Positions 9,450 through 18,986 of a stretch of 30,568 bases of DNA are shown here, piece after piece. The stretch lies in NCBI GenBank assembly GCA_011947345.1, contig JAAVTG010000863.1:1-30568 (forward strand). Direction: 5' to 3'. The first letter of the stretch is position 1. Each line of letters opens with the position of its first letter. Below the pieces are notes generated by a model. It searched no databases and was not told where the DNA came from. It saw nothing but the letters and a program-made list of their open reading frames with translations. Both the position numbers and the translations under genes were made by a program. This DNA comes from Phytophthora quininea (Eukaryota; Oomycota; Peronosporomycetes; Peronosporales; Peronosporaceae).

Positions 9450-10395
9450 GCTTAGCGACGAAGAAGAGGGCAGATTCAGGGACTACGCGAGGGAGGATCT
9501 CTATTCGAGCCATTGCCAAGAAAGTCAAGCGATCGAGGGACGCCGTCGAGCGCGCTCTTGCTGCACCTCATCGTGGGCAGTGTATGCCGGGGCCGAAGCC
9601 TGTTGTGTTTGAGCGGCTGACACGGCTGCTGTAGCGGAAGCTGCAGGCAGCAGCTACTCCGCTGGCCAGCTGAAGGTTGAGTGTAACTGCACGTGCAGCA
9701 CCCACACTATCAGGCGCATCCTTTCTGGTGTAGACTAGCCAGTCTACACAAAAATGGAGAATATGCTGCCTCTCACGACAGCGCATAAAGCGCACCGCCT
9801 GGCCTGGGCAAAGGCCATCGTTGTCACGCCTCACGAACGGTGGGAAAGGGTAATTTTCTCCGACGAGAAAAAGTTTAATCTAGACGGGCCGGATGGGCTG
9901 CAGATATACTGGTACGATGTGCAGCAACCATCACAAAGGATGGTGCGCGACAAAACGGAGGCGGGTCCGTGGTGGTTTAGGGGGCGTTTAGTGCCAAGGG
10001 TAAGTCAAGGCTGGCAATACTTGTCGTGGGACAGGCTTCGGCACAGTATATGCATACTGTGTCCGAATTTTGCTTCCCTACACTCATCTCAACTACGGTG
10101 TGGAGTTTATCTACGAGCAAGATAACGCATTTATTCATATCTCGGCGGAAACTATTGAGTTTTCTAGGAGTAAGGAGACTTGACTGGCTAGCCAGGTCGC
10201 TGGACCTTAATCACATCGAGAACTTGTGGGTATTATTGGGCCGCAAAGTCTATCCGAATGGCCAATAGTACACTAAAGTTGGTGAACTTACTAGTGCTAT
10301 TGAAAAGGCAGAAGTGACAAGCGGAATTGTTAGGCAAACAAAGTTACAAAGCTCATGTTTGAGCAATGGGGTAGACACTAGCGATGGACTTCACA
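9450..10395 (+). pseudogene. Tc1/mariner-like transposase relic
   Basis: Fragments in all three plus frames follow the order of a Tc1/mariner (IS630-type) transposase. A helix-turn-helix comes first (SDEEEGRFRDY, then ISIRAIAKKVKRSRDAVERAL at 9498-9560). Next are [16 protein letters not shown] (about 9735), the first catalytic Asp in [16 protein letters not shown] (9850-9900), GAFSAKGKS (about 9985), the second Asp in YEQDNAFIH (about 10110) and the third acidic residue in LDLNHIENLW (about 10205-10235). The spacing fits a DD34E enzyme. At least four frame changes and two in-frame stops (one TAG for the Trp before PVYTKM, near 9736) show it is dead. No terminal repeats were recognised. Confidence 0.85.
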
Positions 10396-10552
10396 CACGG
10401 CACCAACAATCTTGGATATCATCTCGGTAAGTGGCGACCTCACGGCAACCGTATTATCTTTAAGCGACCTAATTACTGACATTTTTTTACAATGTGCGTA
10501 GGTTGTTTAGTTGTAACTACTGCTACGGGAGAGAATTTCCCGTACTACAGTA

Positions 10553-12060
10553 CTAAATTTTCTGTGTCTGAATGAACAAGCGGACGCAATCGCGAAGGTT
10601 CTGGAGATTTTTCAGCAACACAATCCGACGTGGAAGTATGTTCGTTCAGTGGTCATCGATAAAGATTTTGTGGAGTTGCCGAAGCCGCCACGGCGGTCTA
10701 ACACGAGAACGTCATTTACACAGAATTTTTCTACACCCGCTACTCCACGGTAGCGTACCCCATCAATCTAAAATGAAATATGCACCAGGTGACCGCGTGG
10801 GCTCGTTTAATGCTGGATTTAAAGTTTGTCAAGGAGATGCTGGATCCATACCCGCTGATCATGAACGAACCTTATCTTCGTGAGCGAGATTTGCGGTGTT
10901 AGTGGAACACTTCCCGCCCACAAGACAACAGACATAACTTCACCATACCTCATGACCTTACGATGTCACTGATAGCGACCGTCAACGTGTACGCGACCGA
11001 TGTGTAGGACAATGTGAAGTTGACCAAAGAAGAAGTAAAAGGACTTGTGAGACACATGGTAATCACGATGGACCCGCAACAAAAGCTATTTTCCTGGTAA
11101 TACAGCATCGTTAAGTTATGGTTGCCGAAACGGTTGGTCTAAGATATTGACTAACCACGGTGTTCACATTTAGGTATTTTGTAAACTCCATGGCGTCTTT
11201 CTAATGCATTTCGAAGGAGGCCAATGAACTGGAGAGAAATATATTCCAGTAATGTAAATTTATTTTCTCGAGGAACAAAGTACCGACGGTCTCAGCGCAG
11301 CAGCAACTAATGCACGTCATCACGAGCTGTCGATTCAAACCATACCAAGATTCAGAACGGTCTGTTTGCGAACTCACTTCCAGTTGCCATCAAACCGACA
11401 ATCACTTTTATTTGTCCAAGTGGTGAGCCATTTGTGCCCAGATAAATGACTGAATAATACTACCATCCAGATTTGATTGAAATACATTGTCGACGTGGCT
11501 GCAAATTGTTTAGTTTTGAGCCCCTATGTGACGGAAATTGGCTGGCCGAAGAAAACGCCGGAGTGCTGTAATTTTGATGTGGACTTTCTAATCCTGCCGG
11601 TAAATATTAGCCACAACCACTGAGGAGTTATGGTTGTCCGCCTACAGCGTAAGCAAAACCCGAAGGTACCTCGTATACAAGCGCTATTGTCAGAGCCGCC
11701 TATTGACGCAGACTACCAAGAAGAACTGGAAGTGATCTGGGAGGACGAAGATAATTTCCTTGATTTCCTTCTGAGGTGGCATACCGATTATGTTCATGAC
11801 CTTAAAACCCCGCCATTGATCCTATAGAATGAGCGCTATCGCCTCAACAACCTGACTGGAAAAGTTGCGGCATTCTCGTGATTGCTAAAGTGTACAGCTA
11901 CATTAACAACACGGAATTCGGAAATCTTGCTGTAACCAAGGCCGACGTCGATGTGATGAGATTGAGGACACTGTGGGTTCTTGCAAAACCTTTTTTTCTG
12001 AAGTACTTATCGACTTCAACGAGAAATTGATGCTCGACACACGCATAAGGAACTATACCG
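10553..12060 (+). pseudogene. Second MULE/Ulp1 relic, plus strand
   Basis: At 10553-10681 the frame encodes NEQADAIAKVLEIFQQ...VVIDKDFVEL, the pattern around the second catalytic residue of MULE transposases. The middle (10700-11500) gives only short pieces such as LDLKFVKEMLDPYPLIMNEP. From 11515 an Ulp1/C48-like protease domain is readable: TEIGWPKKTPECCNFDVDFL, then a catalytic His in ISHNH (about 11620) followed by TGA where Trp is expected. An acidic stretch (11690-11770) follows, and then CGILVIAKVYSYI (about 11870-11910), which carries the likely catalytic Cys in another frame. It is a broken element related in plan to the one at 4878-8901 but on the other strand. Its ends are not visible. 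Confidence 0.65.
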
Positions 12061-12759
12061 TAGTCTGGCGAATGGAAAATTTGTGCCATGGTAAACCTAG
12101 TGTATTAGTTAGTTAATACAGGCTTCAGGAAGCACAGCAAATGACACTTGCTCTTGTTCGTTGCCATCGCGTCACTGATACGTATCTCCGTCAACCCTGG
12201 CTGCGAGTTCGTAGCCCAGTTATTATTGCTCCTCACTGAATTTCTAAAAGAAAACAATAATCCACAAGCAGTCTTTGCTAGGGCTCTGGTCATGCCTTCC
12301 AGCGTCTCGTACATCTGCTGGAGATCGCTCAGACACAAGCGAACTATCTGTCGAGCGAGAGCGTTGTTGTCTATTGGTCTTGTCTAGCTTTGGGGTCCCC
12401 TTGTCGCTTTGTCGGTGGTGGCCGATGCAAGCGTCGCCTGCTTGAGTGTGCTGAACGCTCGGAAAGATGAAGTCCGCTAACCTAATACTCGAGGATACTG
12501 TAGAAGCCAGATATTTGTGCTTGAGGTCTCCACTGCGTAATAAAGAATTAATGACCGCAATTGATTGGAACCGTATCTTGTTGTGGTCGCTTTAGTGTCC
12601 TCTAAGGTCGCCGAGAGGGTTGCTTTAGCAGTATGGTTGCTATTAGCACTGAAGTCGAATGGTAAATAAGGTCGCGGTAACTCCATTCAGTATACCGTGC
12701 TGCTATACGCGTGGGTGTCTTTCTCAACCCCACTTTTGAGCTACTTTATCTTCCGCGCG
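12061..12759. other. Region between the MULE2 and Fanzor relics, no gene seen
   Basis: There are short open frames on both strands (for example 12148-12387 plus and 12105-12338 minus) without recognisable domains. This side lies 3' of the Fanzor-like gene, where a guide (omega) RNA and element end would be expected in a living element. I cannot identify either. Confidence 0.4.
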
Positions 12760-14314
12760 TCAAATCTGTTGGCCGTGGCTGGCCGGCCATTGTGCTTCGA
12801 GTAGACGTGTGGTGTTGATGGTCGCGTTGGCGTCGCGATCCCAGATGGATAACAGTGGTTGATTGGACAGTGCAACACGTTTCTGATCTCCTACGTGATG
12901 ACGCAGCCTTCTTCGTCTTGGTGCGGATACGAGGCGTTCTCAAGACGTCGGCGGCAGTAGACAGAGCATACTTGTGCGGAACTCATCAACCGTCACGACA
13001 GTTGCTCTCTTTTTAGCGCCTTTCGGTATCCTTTGATCGGCACAGACGGATGGCTTTTCAAGACGGGTGGGTAGCTCCAATTGCTATACCCACCAGCACA
13101 TCTGCGCTTGGCGAGCGCGTCCAGCGTCTTTTCTTTCATTCGTTTCAGGAAGAACTTCCACTTCAGAAACGAGTGCGTTCGCTTGAGCCCCAACAGGAAG
13201 GGCATGTGCTCAAACACGTGGCCGCGGCAAGTCAGGTAATCGTCGAAGGTGTTGTTTTTGAAAGAGGGCATCATATCCATGAAGAATTTGTAGTGTTGCT
13301 CGCGTCTTTAAGATTTTCGTGCCAGGCCCGTTAAGAGTTCATACCAGCAAGGTGCTGGTACTCTTTCGGGCGGGTGCCTATACATGTTTGGCCAGCACGG
13401 TGTCTGCCAGCACAAAGGCGCCGTCCTCCTTTTGTTTTCGTTTCTTGAGACGTTGTCGAACAAAGTAGCAGGGAAGTCCCTCTCGTGCCATTTGCCGACG
13501 CACCATTTTCTTGTTGCGGCTCCTGTGGTTGCGCGCCGGGCATCGCTCGAGGGCCGACTTGGTCGGAGCTAACTGGCCTTGAGAGACAACCGTCGTCATA
13601 CTGCGAAGACTCTGATCGATACCCACCAGCATAAGCGGGGAATTACTTACCAACCAAGTCCGGATGCTCGTTCCTCTCGCCCTCAGTCGCCAAGTCTGCT
13701 TCTGTCTTGGGCCGCCGTAGAAGGACGCCCGCATTACATCCATTCGTAGTGACTTGACAGGCAAACTTGCGATGGGCGGTCTCCAAGGTACCGACGTCGA
13801 AGGCACGACGTAAAAACCTCCCCTTGATGATTTGGGAAGTCTGTCCACTGGCGCATGCAAAGTTGGCGCTGGCCCCGTTCTTCAAGAAGCGCTTCCGCTC
13901 ACGGCACCTCTCTCACGTACGTCTGGTGCTGCAGCGCAACCGGCTGCTGACGTCCCGGCCTTGTCTACCCTCGTTAAAAGCGAGATGCATTCCAAACTTG
14001 TCCATGACGGACACAAAACACCTCTCACTCTCATTACGCTTAATATTGACATATACTCTTCGCTCACACCCTCAAACTTAAGAAACCTCATAAATACCGC
14101 CACTGCTGTTGCCTTCGCAGGCTTGGTGTTGCCGAGCGCCAACTCCTTTAAACCTATGTCTCTCTAGTCGGATAGACGGAAGATATGCGAGTGATATGAT
14201 TTTGACTGCCGTTTTGAGAGGAGATACACGTATTTGACGGAGCTTTCCGACCCGATACGTCGGAATGGCTGGCTTCGATGACTTGCCTTTTTCTATAGAC
14301 ATGTCATAAGTCAA
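12760..14314 (-). pseudogene. Fanzor/TnpB-like RNA-guided nuclease relic
   Basis: Pieces in all three minus frames follow the order of a TnpB/Fanzor protein over about 1.55 kb (about 510 codons, the usual Fanzor2 size range). They are: N-terminal GKLRQIRVSPLKTAV (about 14220-14265); MDKFGMHLAFNEGRQGR (about 13955-14005); FACQVTTNGCNAGVLLRRPK (about 13705-13765); RuvC-I LVGIDQSLRSM with Asp at 13615-13617; SFLKWKFFLKRM and LDALAKR (13100-13165); VTVDEFRTSMLC, the DEF-x-TS-x-x-C zinc-finger signature, at 12961-13000; a second cysteine pair HCPINHC (about 12855-12875); and RuvC-III WDRDANATIN at 12814-12843, ending at TGA 12760. Family knowledge: Fanzors are eukaryotic TnpB homologues that use an omega RNA to cut DNA and ride in transposons. 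Many frame changes make this copy inactive. The 5' start is uncertain. Confidence 0.8.
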
Positions 14315-15577
14315 ATTTTGGGATGCGTAGCGATTGATTGATAATATCTATTTTCCAGGTAGTGCAACGGTTACATTGTGCGGCAGCCCAAGAGGAATTA
14401 ATTCGGCAGTATGTGGCGCACACCAAGAGTAGGTACCGAGCCCATACAAATTTCAAGTGGTCAACGTTAATAAATCTTCTGTTTTGCATGCTTTCTACAG
14501 ATTTATTGTTTATTCACAGGTCATCCAAAATATATCGCCCTAAAAGCTGAATTTATTTACGTTTGAGATTTGTATCAACTAAAACGTTTTTCGGCTGAGC
14601 AATTGACCTTGAAGCATCGAGGAAATGGCAGACTGACACAACGAAGTGTCCAAGACCAACCACAGTTTGATACACTGCTAGCTGGCAATATTTTTTCCAG
14701 AGCTGGCAATAGACGACAGCAGTGTACAGACCGCTGGGCATGGTTGATAATCCGCGAAGTTATCTGTCGACGCTGGAGCTGCAGCTGCTGCAGAGCGTGA
14801 ATGCTGCACAACGAGCCGACAATTCACGCTTTGCTGGCGCACATAAATGGGTACAAAATGCGTTGAGGTTGTTGGATGCAGCAACGTTGCTGCTCCATGA
14901 CCGATGAGGAGACGGGGTAAACTGCTAGAATTACACATGGAGTCGCCTGAAGGCACGCCAAGTTGGGCAGGAAATGCCAAACAGTAGCACTACCAGCCCA
15001 ATCCTCTGGTTATTAGCTTTTACCTTTCGTATGTTGTTTATAGTGCCCATTTCCGATCACTACTATGATCTTCGTCGCTTTTCGAGAAGTCCAATTAACA
15101 CGGAAACAACCTTCCTTAATCAACGATAGGCAGATTTATTGAAGACTGCAGCTCCGAGACTTGGCAAAACTGGGGCTATCCGGTGGAGGAAGTCGTTCCA
15201 CTGAGCCTCGGCGGAGAATTTCCCGGTGCGAGTCGTGCGTTGTGAGGATCCTTCGACTTGCCTTGGCCACTTGAATAGGAGCCACTTCGGTCAGTTGCCG
15301 CAAAGGAGGCGGATCTGTGGCGGAAGACCATCCTGTCCCGTGGTCGGCTGCAGTAGACTATTAGATCGATGGTCTCGCGCTCATAACATTATGATAAAGT
15401 TCTCACCTCGGTCAGGTATATGCGTTTGGTTAGAACTCGATGCAGTAGACGACATGGTCTTCACGCGCTCATACGCCAAGCAAAAGAACAACTACACGGA
15501 ATCGCTTTGGGCCCGCTACCTTATCCACTTGAAATAGCTCTCTTCGGTTCATGGGGATGTCAACTCCCCAACTGGTT
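14315..15577. other. Region without a confident gene
   Basis: I see no recognisable domain on either strand. Two pieces have protein-like composition. One is a plus-strand stretch near 14355-14435 encoding QRLHCAAAQEELIRQYVAHT, flanked by CCAG and a GTAGGT. The other is a plus-strand frame at 14740-14907 starting MVDNPRSYLSTLELQLLQSV, with an amphipathic, Leu/Ala-rich sequence of 55 residues. A plus frame at 15226-15537 (103 codons) and the opposite strand at 15130-15240 are also open. None can be assigned. A small hairpin GGGGA-7 nt-TCCCC lies near 15554-15570, in the 3' flank of the methyltransferase gene. Confidence 0.4.
14740..14907 (+). CDS. Possible small protein or exon, 55 aa, unknown
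   Basis: I do not recognise this. The frame from ATG 14740 to TGA 14907 gives a compact, mostly helical-looking protein rich in Leu, Ala, Gln and Asn (LELQLLQSVNAAQRADNSRF), unlike the Arg/Ser-rich noise frames nearby. A GT-type donor (GGGGTAAAC) sits 18 bp after the stop, and given the one-base undercalls elsewhere the frame could continue into it. It has no signal peptide and no membrane segment. It may equally be chance. Confidence 0.22.
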   Translation: MVDNPRSYLSTLELQLLQSVNAAQRADNSRFAGAHKWVQNALRLLDAATLLLHDR

Positions 15578-17383
15578 TTAGCAACACTCTAGCCATGCAA
15601 CCGTCTCGATATGGGGTGTATGTGGCAGCATATCCACTGGCTGCAAGTGCTTCATGGTGTAAGCTCCAGTTTCTCCAACTTCAGGTTTGGCCGGGGCACA
15701 CAACGTTTCGAGGTCGGCAACCTGCGAGTGCGGATTGCACGAAACGTAGCAAATGTATCGCGGCGCCAGTCGACGCAACATCCTAATCAACTTTTGTGCA
15801 GACCGGCGCGCGGAGGGTCCACAATGACCATGTCGGGGCGAGCAGAATCGCCTACAATCTGAGCAAGCAGTTCGTCCTCATCCCAAATCTTTGCCAGGTC
15901 GACACTGAAGAACTGCATTTGCTCTGAAGAGTAGCCGTTTAGACTCGCGTTCACCTTTGCTCGCTCCACTGCTGCTTCCACTAACTCAAAGCCAACGACT
16001 CTCTTTGCGTGGCCACCCATACAGATGCCGATACTTCCAACGCCGCAAAGAGGTCCCACACGACAGGCTTCTCTGGCAAGGCCGCCATGAAGTGTTGGAT
16101 CTCGCCGTACAGAATTCCTGCCTGGACCGAATTCGGTTGGAAGAACGAGTCGAACGAAACTTCAAAGCGATGGCCCAAGATCGAGTCCTCGAGGCTGGCT
16201 CGGCCATACAAAACTCGCTCCAACTTTGCGTCTTCAGTTTTGCCGCGATGACGCTGCGCCTCACTATCCAAACTCTCGACAACCGAAACTAGTTGCGGGG
16301 CATCTTCAGCTTCTCTCTCGTACTCGTGGACGAGATCCCCCACAATAGTCTTGAGCAACACACTTTGATCATTCTCGAAAGTGGTCGTCACCAACCCAAG
16401 CATGATCTCAGTACGGCCATCGCCATTCACCCTCGTCGAAGCACAATCTGCTTCAGAAAACCTTCGTGGGTAGTAAAGTCATACGCTTGGATGCCAGCGT
16501 CCTCGCATCGTGCCACCAATTGCTGCAGCAAACGATTGCAGCTCGATTCCTGTAGCAGACACTGGTCAAGCGACAAAATCCTCTGACTCCACGTCACTCG
16601 CTTTCTACGTCCTTTGCCTTTGCCGCTCATTTGCTTTGCTCTGCGCACGCCAACTGAAGGAGTTGGAAAGAGTCCGACCGTGAACGGATACCGAGGAGCT
16701 TCAGCGTCTCCGTCCTCCTTCGGCTTGTCTTGATCCAGCAGCCACCGTCCAGTACTGCACGTGAACTCCATCTTGTTGCGGTAGTGGTAAATCGAACCTT
16801 CTTGTCCACTTTCAACGCCAAGAATCTTGTGAAGTTGCATGTCTGGCGAGTGCTTTCTGTTGGTGAACAGCTCCTCAATCCATTTTTGCTTCTCGACCAG
16901 TTGCTGCTCGTACTTGACATGTTGCAGTTTGCAGCCTCCACAGACCCCAAAGTACTTTTCACAGAGAGGTTTTACTCTCTGCTGGTTGGGCTGGGTGACG
17001 TCTATTAGCTGGCCGAAGAGCGGCCAGGCGTCTCGGGAGTCTTCTGCAGCAAACTTGTGTCTGGTCTGGACGTCTCGGTCCCAGATTTCAACCTGCACTT
17101 GGTCTCCGGGGGCCGCAAACGATACCACCACCTGCATCTCCACATCTCGGTCGGAGGTGAAGGTGCCGATACCGTCTCCGTGCGCGTTGAGCCCGTCGAT
17201 CGCCTGCAGTATGCAGCATTAGAATGGGTGACACATTTGCCCCAAAATGGATGGCTGGGAATGGCTCAACATGCGTACGAGAGCTATTTTACGTTTGGCA
17301 CCAGTCGGCGCAGACGTCGAGGCGGAAGCAGTCGAGAAGCGTCGAGTAATCGCGCGAGGAGCGGAGCGCTGCAACCACCGCAT
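15578..17383 (-). CDS. RNA uridine-C5-methyltransferase (TrmA/RlmD/TRM2 family)
   Basis: This is an AdoMet-dependent enzyme that makes 5-methyluridine in tRNA or rRNA. The start at 17383 gives MRWLQRSAPRAITRRFSTAS, Arg/Ser-rich without acids, typical of a mitochondrial presequence. After one intron comes a TRAM domain (AIDGLNAHGDGIGTF, 36-100). Cys116, 123, 126 (GVCGGCKLQH) and 250 (SLDQC) form the RlmD-type iron-sulfur pattern. The methyltransferase fold shows FFQPNSVQAG, GVGSIGICMGG, VIVDPPRAGL, catalytic Cys in YVSCNPHS (about 15735) and catalytic Glu in HTPHIETV. The frame breaks three times: CCC at 16430-16432, AAA at 16047-16049 and TTTT at 15792-15795. Each is repaired by one more base of the run, giving about 577 aa. 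I judge it a functional gene with sequencing gaps. It is divergent from bZIP1 across 310 bp. tRNA versus rRNA specificity cannot be told. Confidence 0.88.
17204..17278 (-). other. Intron of the methyltransferase gene (75 nt)
   Basis: The donor is GTACGC and the acceptor CTGCAG, with a CTAAT branch-point-like sequence 15 nt before the end. Splicing is phase 0 and joins KRKIAL to AIDGLNAHGDGIG, as expected at the start of a TRAM domain. The unspliced sequence stops in frame (CACCCATTCTAA). Confidence 0.75.
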
Positions 17384-17493
17384 CGTTTGGTCCCGCAGCA
17401 CTGGAACCAATTGACCGAAATGTGTGCCATACACAATGTATCCATCCAATCTGTGTAGAAAACTGCAACTTGTCATTTTTGATCACATCACAT

Positions 17494-17590
17494 GGTAATC
17501 TGCTTCGCCACGAAGTTCACGAAGCGATTCGACAGTGACTGACCTAATAGCCGCGCTTCGAGGTAATCTGCTGCACCACGAAGATCACGA
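17494..17590. repeat. 29 bp direct repeat, two copies 68 bp apart
   Basis: Copies at 17494-17522 and 17562-17590 agree at 26 of 29 positions (GGTAATCTGCT then CCACGAAG then TCACGA). They lie about 100-200 bp upstream of the bZIP1 start and 110-210 bp upstream of the methyltransferase start. A duplicated regulatory site is the simplest reading. Chance is unlikely at this length, but function is not shown. Confidence 0.75.
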
Positions 17591-17657
17591 GGCCACGTAC
17601 TCCAGCAGGCATTCCCATGTCAAAGCAAACAAACCTGGAATCGTATCAGCTCTCTCT

Positions 17658-17672
17658 CTCACTTTGGAATTT
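17658..17672 (+). promoter_or_regulatory. Putative initiator of bZIP1
   Basis: CTCACTTTGGAATTT lies 22-36 bp upstream of the ATG. It fits the oomycete initiator TCATTYYNCAWTTT with two mismatches. The core CTTTGGAATT is shared with the paralogue bZIP2 upstream region, which supports it being a retained promoter element. Confidence 0.5.
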
Positions 17673-17693
17673 ACCACGCCCCCGACTGTCGCC

Positions 17694-18713
17694 ATGAGCT
17701 GCAGCCTCCAACCGCCCAACAAGCACTTGCTCAGCGACTCGATCATCGACTCGCCCGTGTGTCGCTCCAACTCGCACCAGAGATCGCCCCACTTCATCGC
17801 GGATCGAGATCGCTCCAAGTCATACCAGCCACAGCCTTCTTCAGCGCTGGAACAGAAGGACTTTGTGGACGACATGCTCAAGACGCTCACGACTGCACCG
17901 CTGACGGGACACAAGCGACTGCAGTCACCGACAAACAAGCAGCGGGAGCGCATGAAAGCGACCGATCTGGCTACCCCCAAGATCCGACGAGAACGGTGCC
18001 GAGCCAACCAAGAGCGATACAGAGAGAAGCAGCGCAAGTGCGCCGAGACCCTGGACGAGACTGTCAAGCAGCTGCGGGAGGACGTCAAGATCCTCGAGTA
18101 CTGCAAGCTGAACGTCGCCTCCACCACCCCCACCAACGAGTCCATCTGGTACATTGCGGCCGAGTACTTTCGGCTCTTTCGATCCGGCTACATGGTGTCT
18201 CTCACCTCCGAGGAGGCGAGCAAAGAGGTATTGACAGAGCCTCACGCACAGCTCGAGTTCCTGCGGTCCAATATGGTGCCGGACGTGGCTGACGGCTTGC
18301 TGTGTGGTGCGGAGGCGATCCTCGACAACTGGAGACTCTTGTCGCTGTATTTCAATAACGTGGGCGTGCAGCTGAAGCGCCTGGAGAAGGCCCCTGGGAA
18401 CTCGCTGGTTGCCACGACCGTCATCAGATTCACCATCCGCGAGAACACGCTGAAAAGAGTCTTCCCGCACCTTTTGAACGGCAAGAAGGACAAGGGAGCT
18501 CTCGCTGCGAAACTACTGGACCGGCGTTTTGTGCTGCGTGGGTTGGTGCGATTCGACTGGGACGGCCGAACCAGACGCGTCGTCCGGATCGAGTCCAAGG
18601 CGGATCTGCTGCGTCCGATGCTGCGCATTTTCGGCAACCTCAAGGACGTGGAGACAGTGTTTGCGGACACCTGCGTCTCACTTTGGTTCACGATTATGGC
18701 ACGGTATGACTAG
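17694..18713 (+). CDS. bZIP1, Cys-type oomycete bZIP transcription factor, 339 aa
   Basis: This is a DNA-binding nuclear regulator that should act as a dimer. The start at 17694 (MSCSLQPPNKHLLSD) is chosen because the paralogues begin with the same M-x-x-SL-x-PPN block; an upstream in-frame ATG at 17535 has no counterpart. The basic region is RRERCRANQERYREKQRK (98-115). The position of the invariant bZIP Asn is Cys102, followed seven residues later by Arg, the Cys variant reported for Phytophthora. Heptad hydrophobics L120, L127, L134 and V141 form a short zipper. The C-terminal two thirds (STPTNESIW-type block, AEYFRLFRSGYM, then an alpha/beta-like region with VRFDWD) is shared by all paralogues, but I know no name for it. 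The frame is intact. The adjacent bZIP2 follows in the same direction 273 bp on. Confidence 0.92.
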   Translation: MSCSLQPPNKHLLSDSIIDSPVCRSNSHQRSPHFIADRDRSKSYQPQPSSALEQKDFVDDMLKTLTTAPLTGHKRLQSPTNKQRERMKATDLATPKIRRERCRANQERYREKQRKCAETLDETVKQLREDVKILEYCKLNVASTTPTNESIWYIAAEYFRLFRSGYMVSLTSEEASKEVLTEPHAQLEFLRSNMVPDVADGLLCGAEAILDNWRLLSLYFNNVGVQLKRLEKAPGNSLVATTVIRFTIRENTLKRVFPHLLNGKKDKGALAAKLLDRRFVLRGLVRFDWDGRTRRVVRIESKADLLRPMLRIFGNLKDVETVFADTCVSLWFTIMARYD

Positions 18714-18944
18714 CAGCATATCCTCTTGGAGCTTGTTCATGATAGTAAACCACTTGTTGTCGAACGTCCAAGCATTCTGGCCACACCATCGCGACGCACA
18801 ACCAACAGATGGGCGTGACTCATACAAAGTTCGGTGTATACGAACCCTCGTGATCCCCGCTTTCGCTTTCCTCATTTGCACGCAATCGATGATGACCTTA
18901 CATAATTTCACCTCCTATACTGTCGCGAGAATCACGCGGCGTGA

Positions 18945-18962
18945 GTCGCTACTTTGGAATTC
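18945..18962 (+). promoter_or_regulatory. Putative initiator of bZIP2
   Basis: GTCGCTACTTTGGAATTC ends 24 bp before the ATG at 18987. It shares CTTTGGAATT with the bZIP1 promoter and resembles the oomycete initiator. The rest of the 273 bp between bZIP1 and bZIP2 shows nothing recognisable. Confidence 0.45.
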
Positions 18963-18986
18963 GCCGCCGACCGCGCCAGTCTTACG

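Larger units (their letters stand above)
17384..17693. promoter_or_regulatory. Divergent promoter: methyltransferase / bZIP1
   Basis: 310 bp separate the two start codons. It holds the imperfect direct repeat described separately and an initiator-like site for bZIP1 at 17658-17672. No gene is seen. The region most likely carries both promoters. Confidence 0.6.

Noticed and set aside
15578..17143. Reading the methyltransferase as four separate short genes or as a pseudogene
   Set aside because: Each break lies in a homopolymer and one base restores the conserved motifs; all catalytic residues and cysteines are present.
17535..17693. Upstream in-frame ATG of bZIP1 adding 53 residues
   Set aside because: The paralogues all begin at the SL-x-PPN block, and the initiator-like site lies between the two ATGs.
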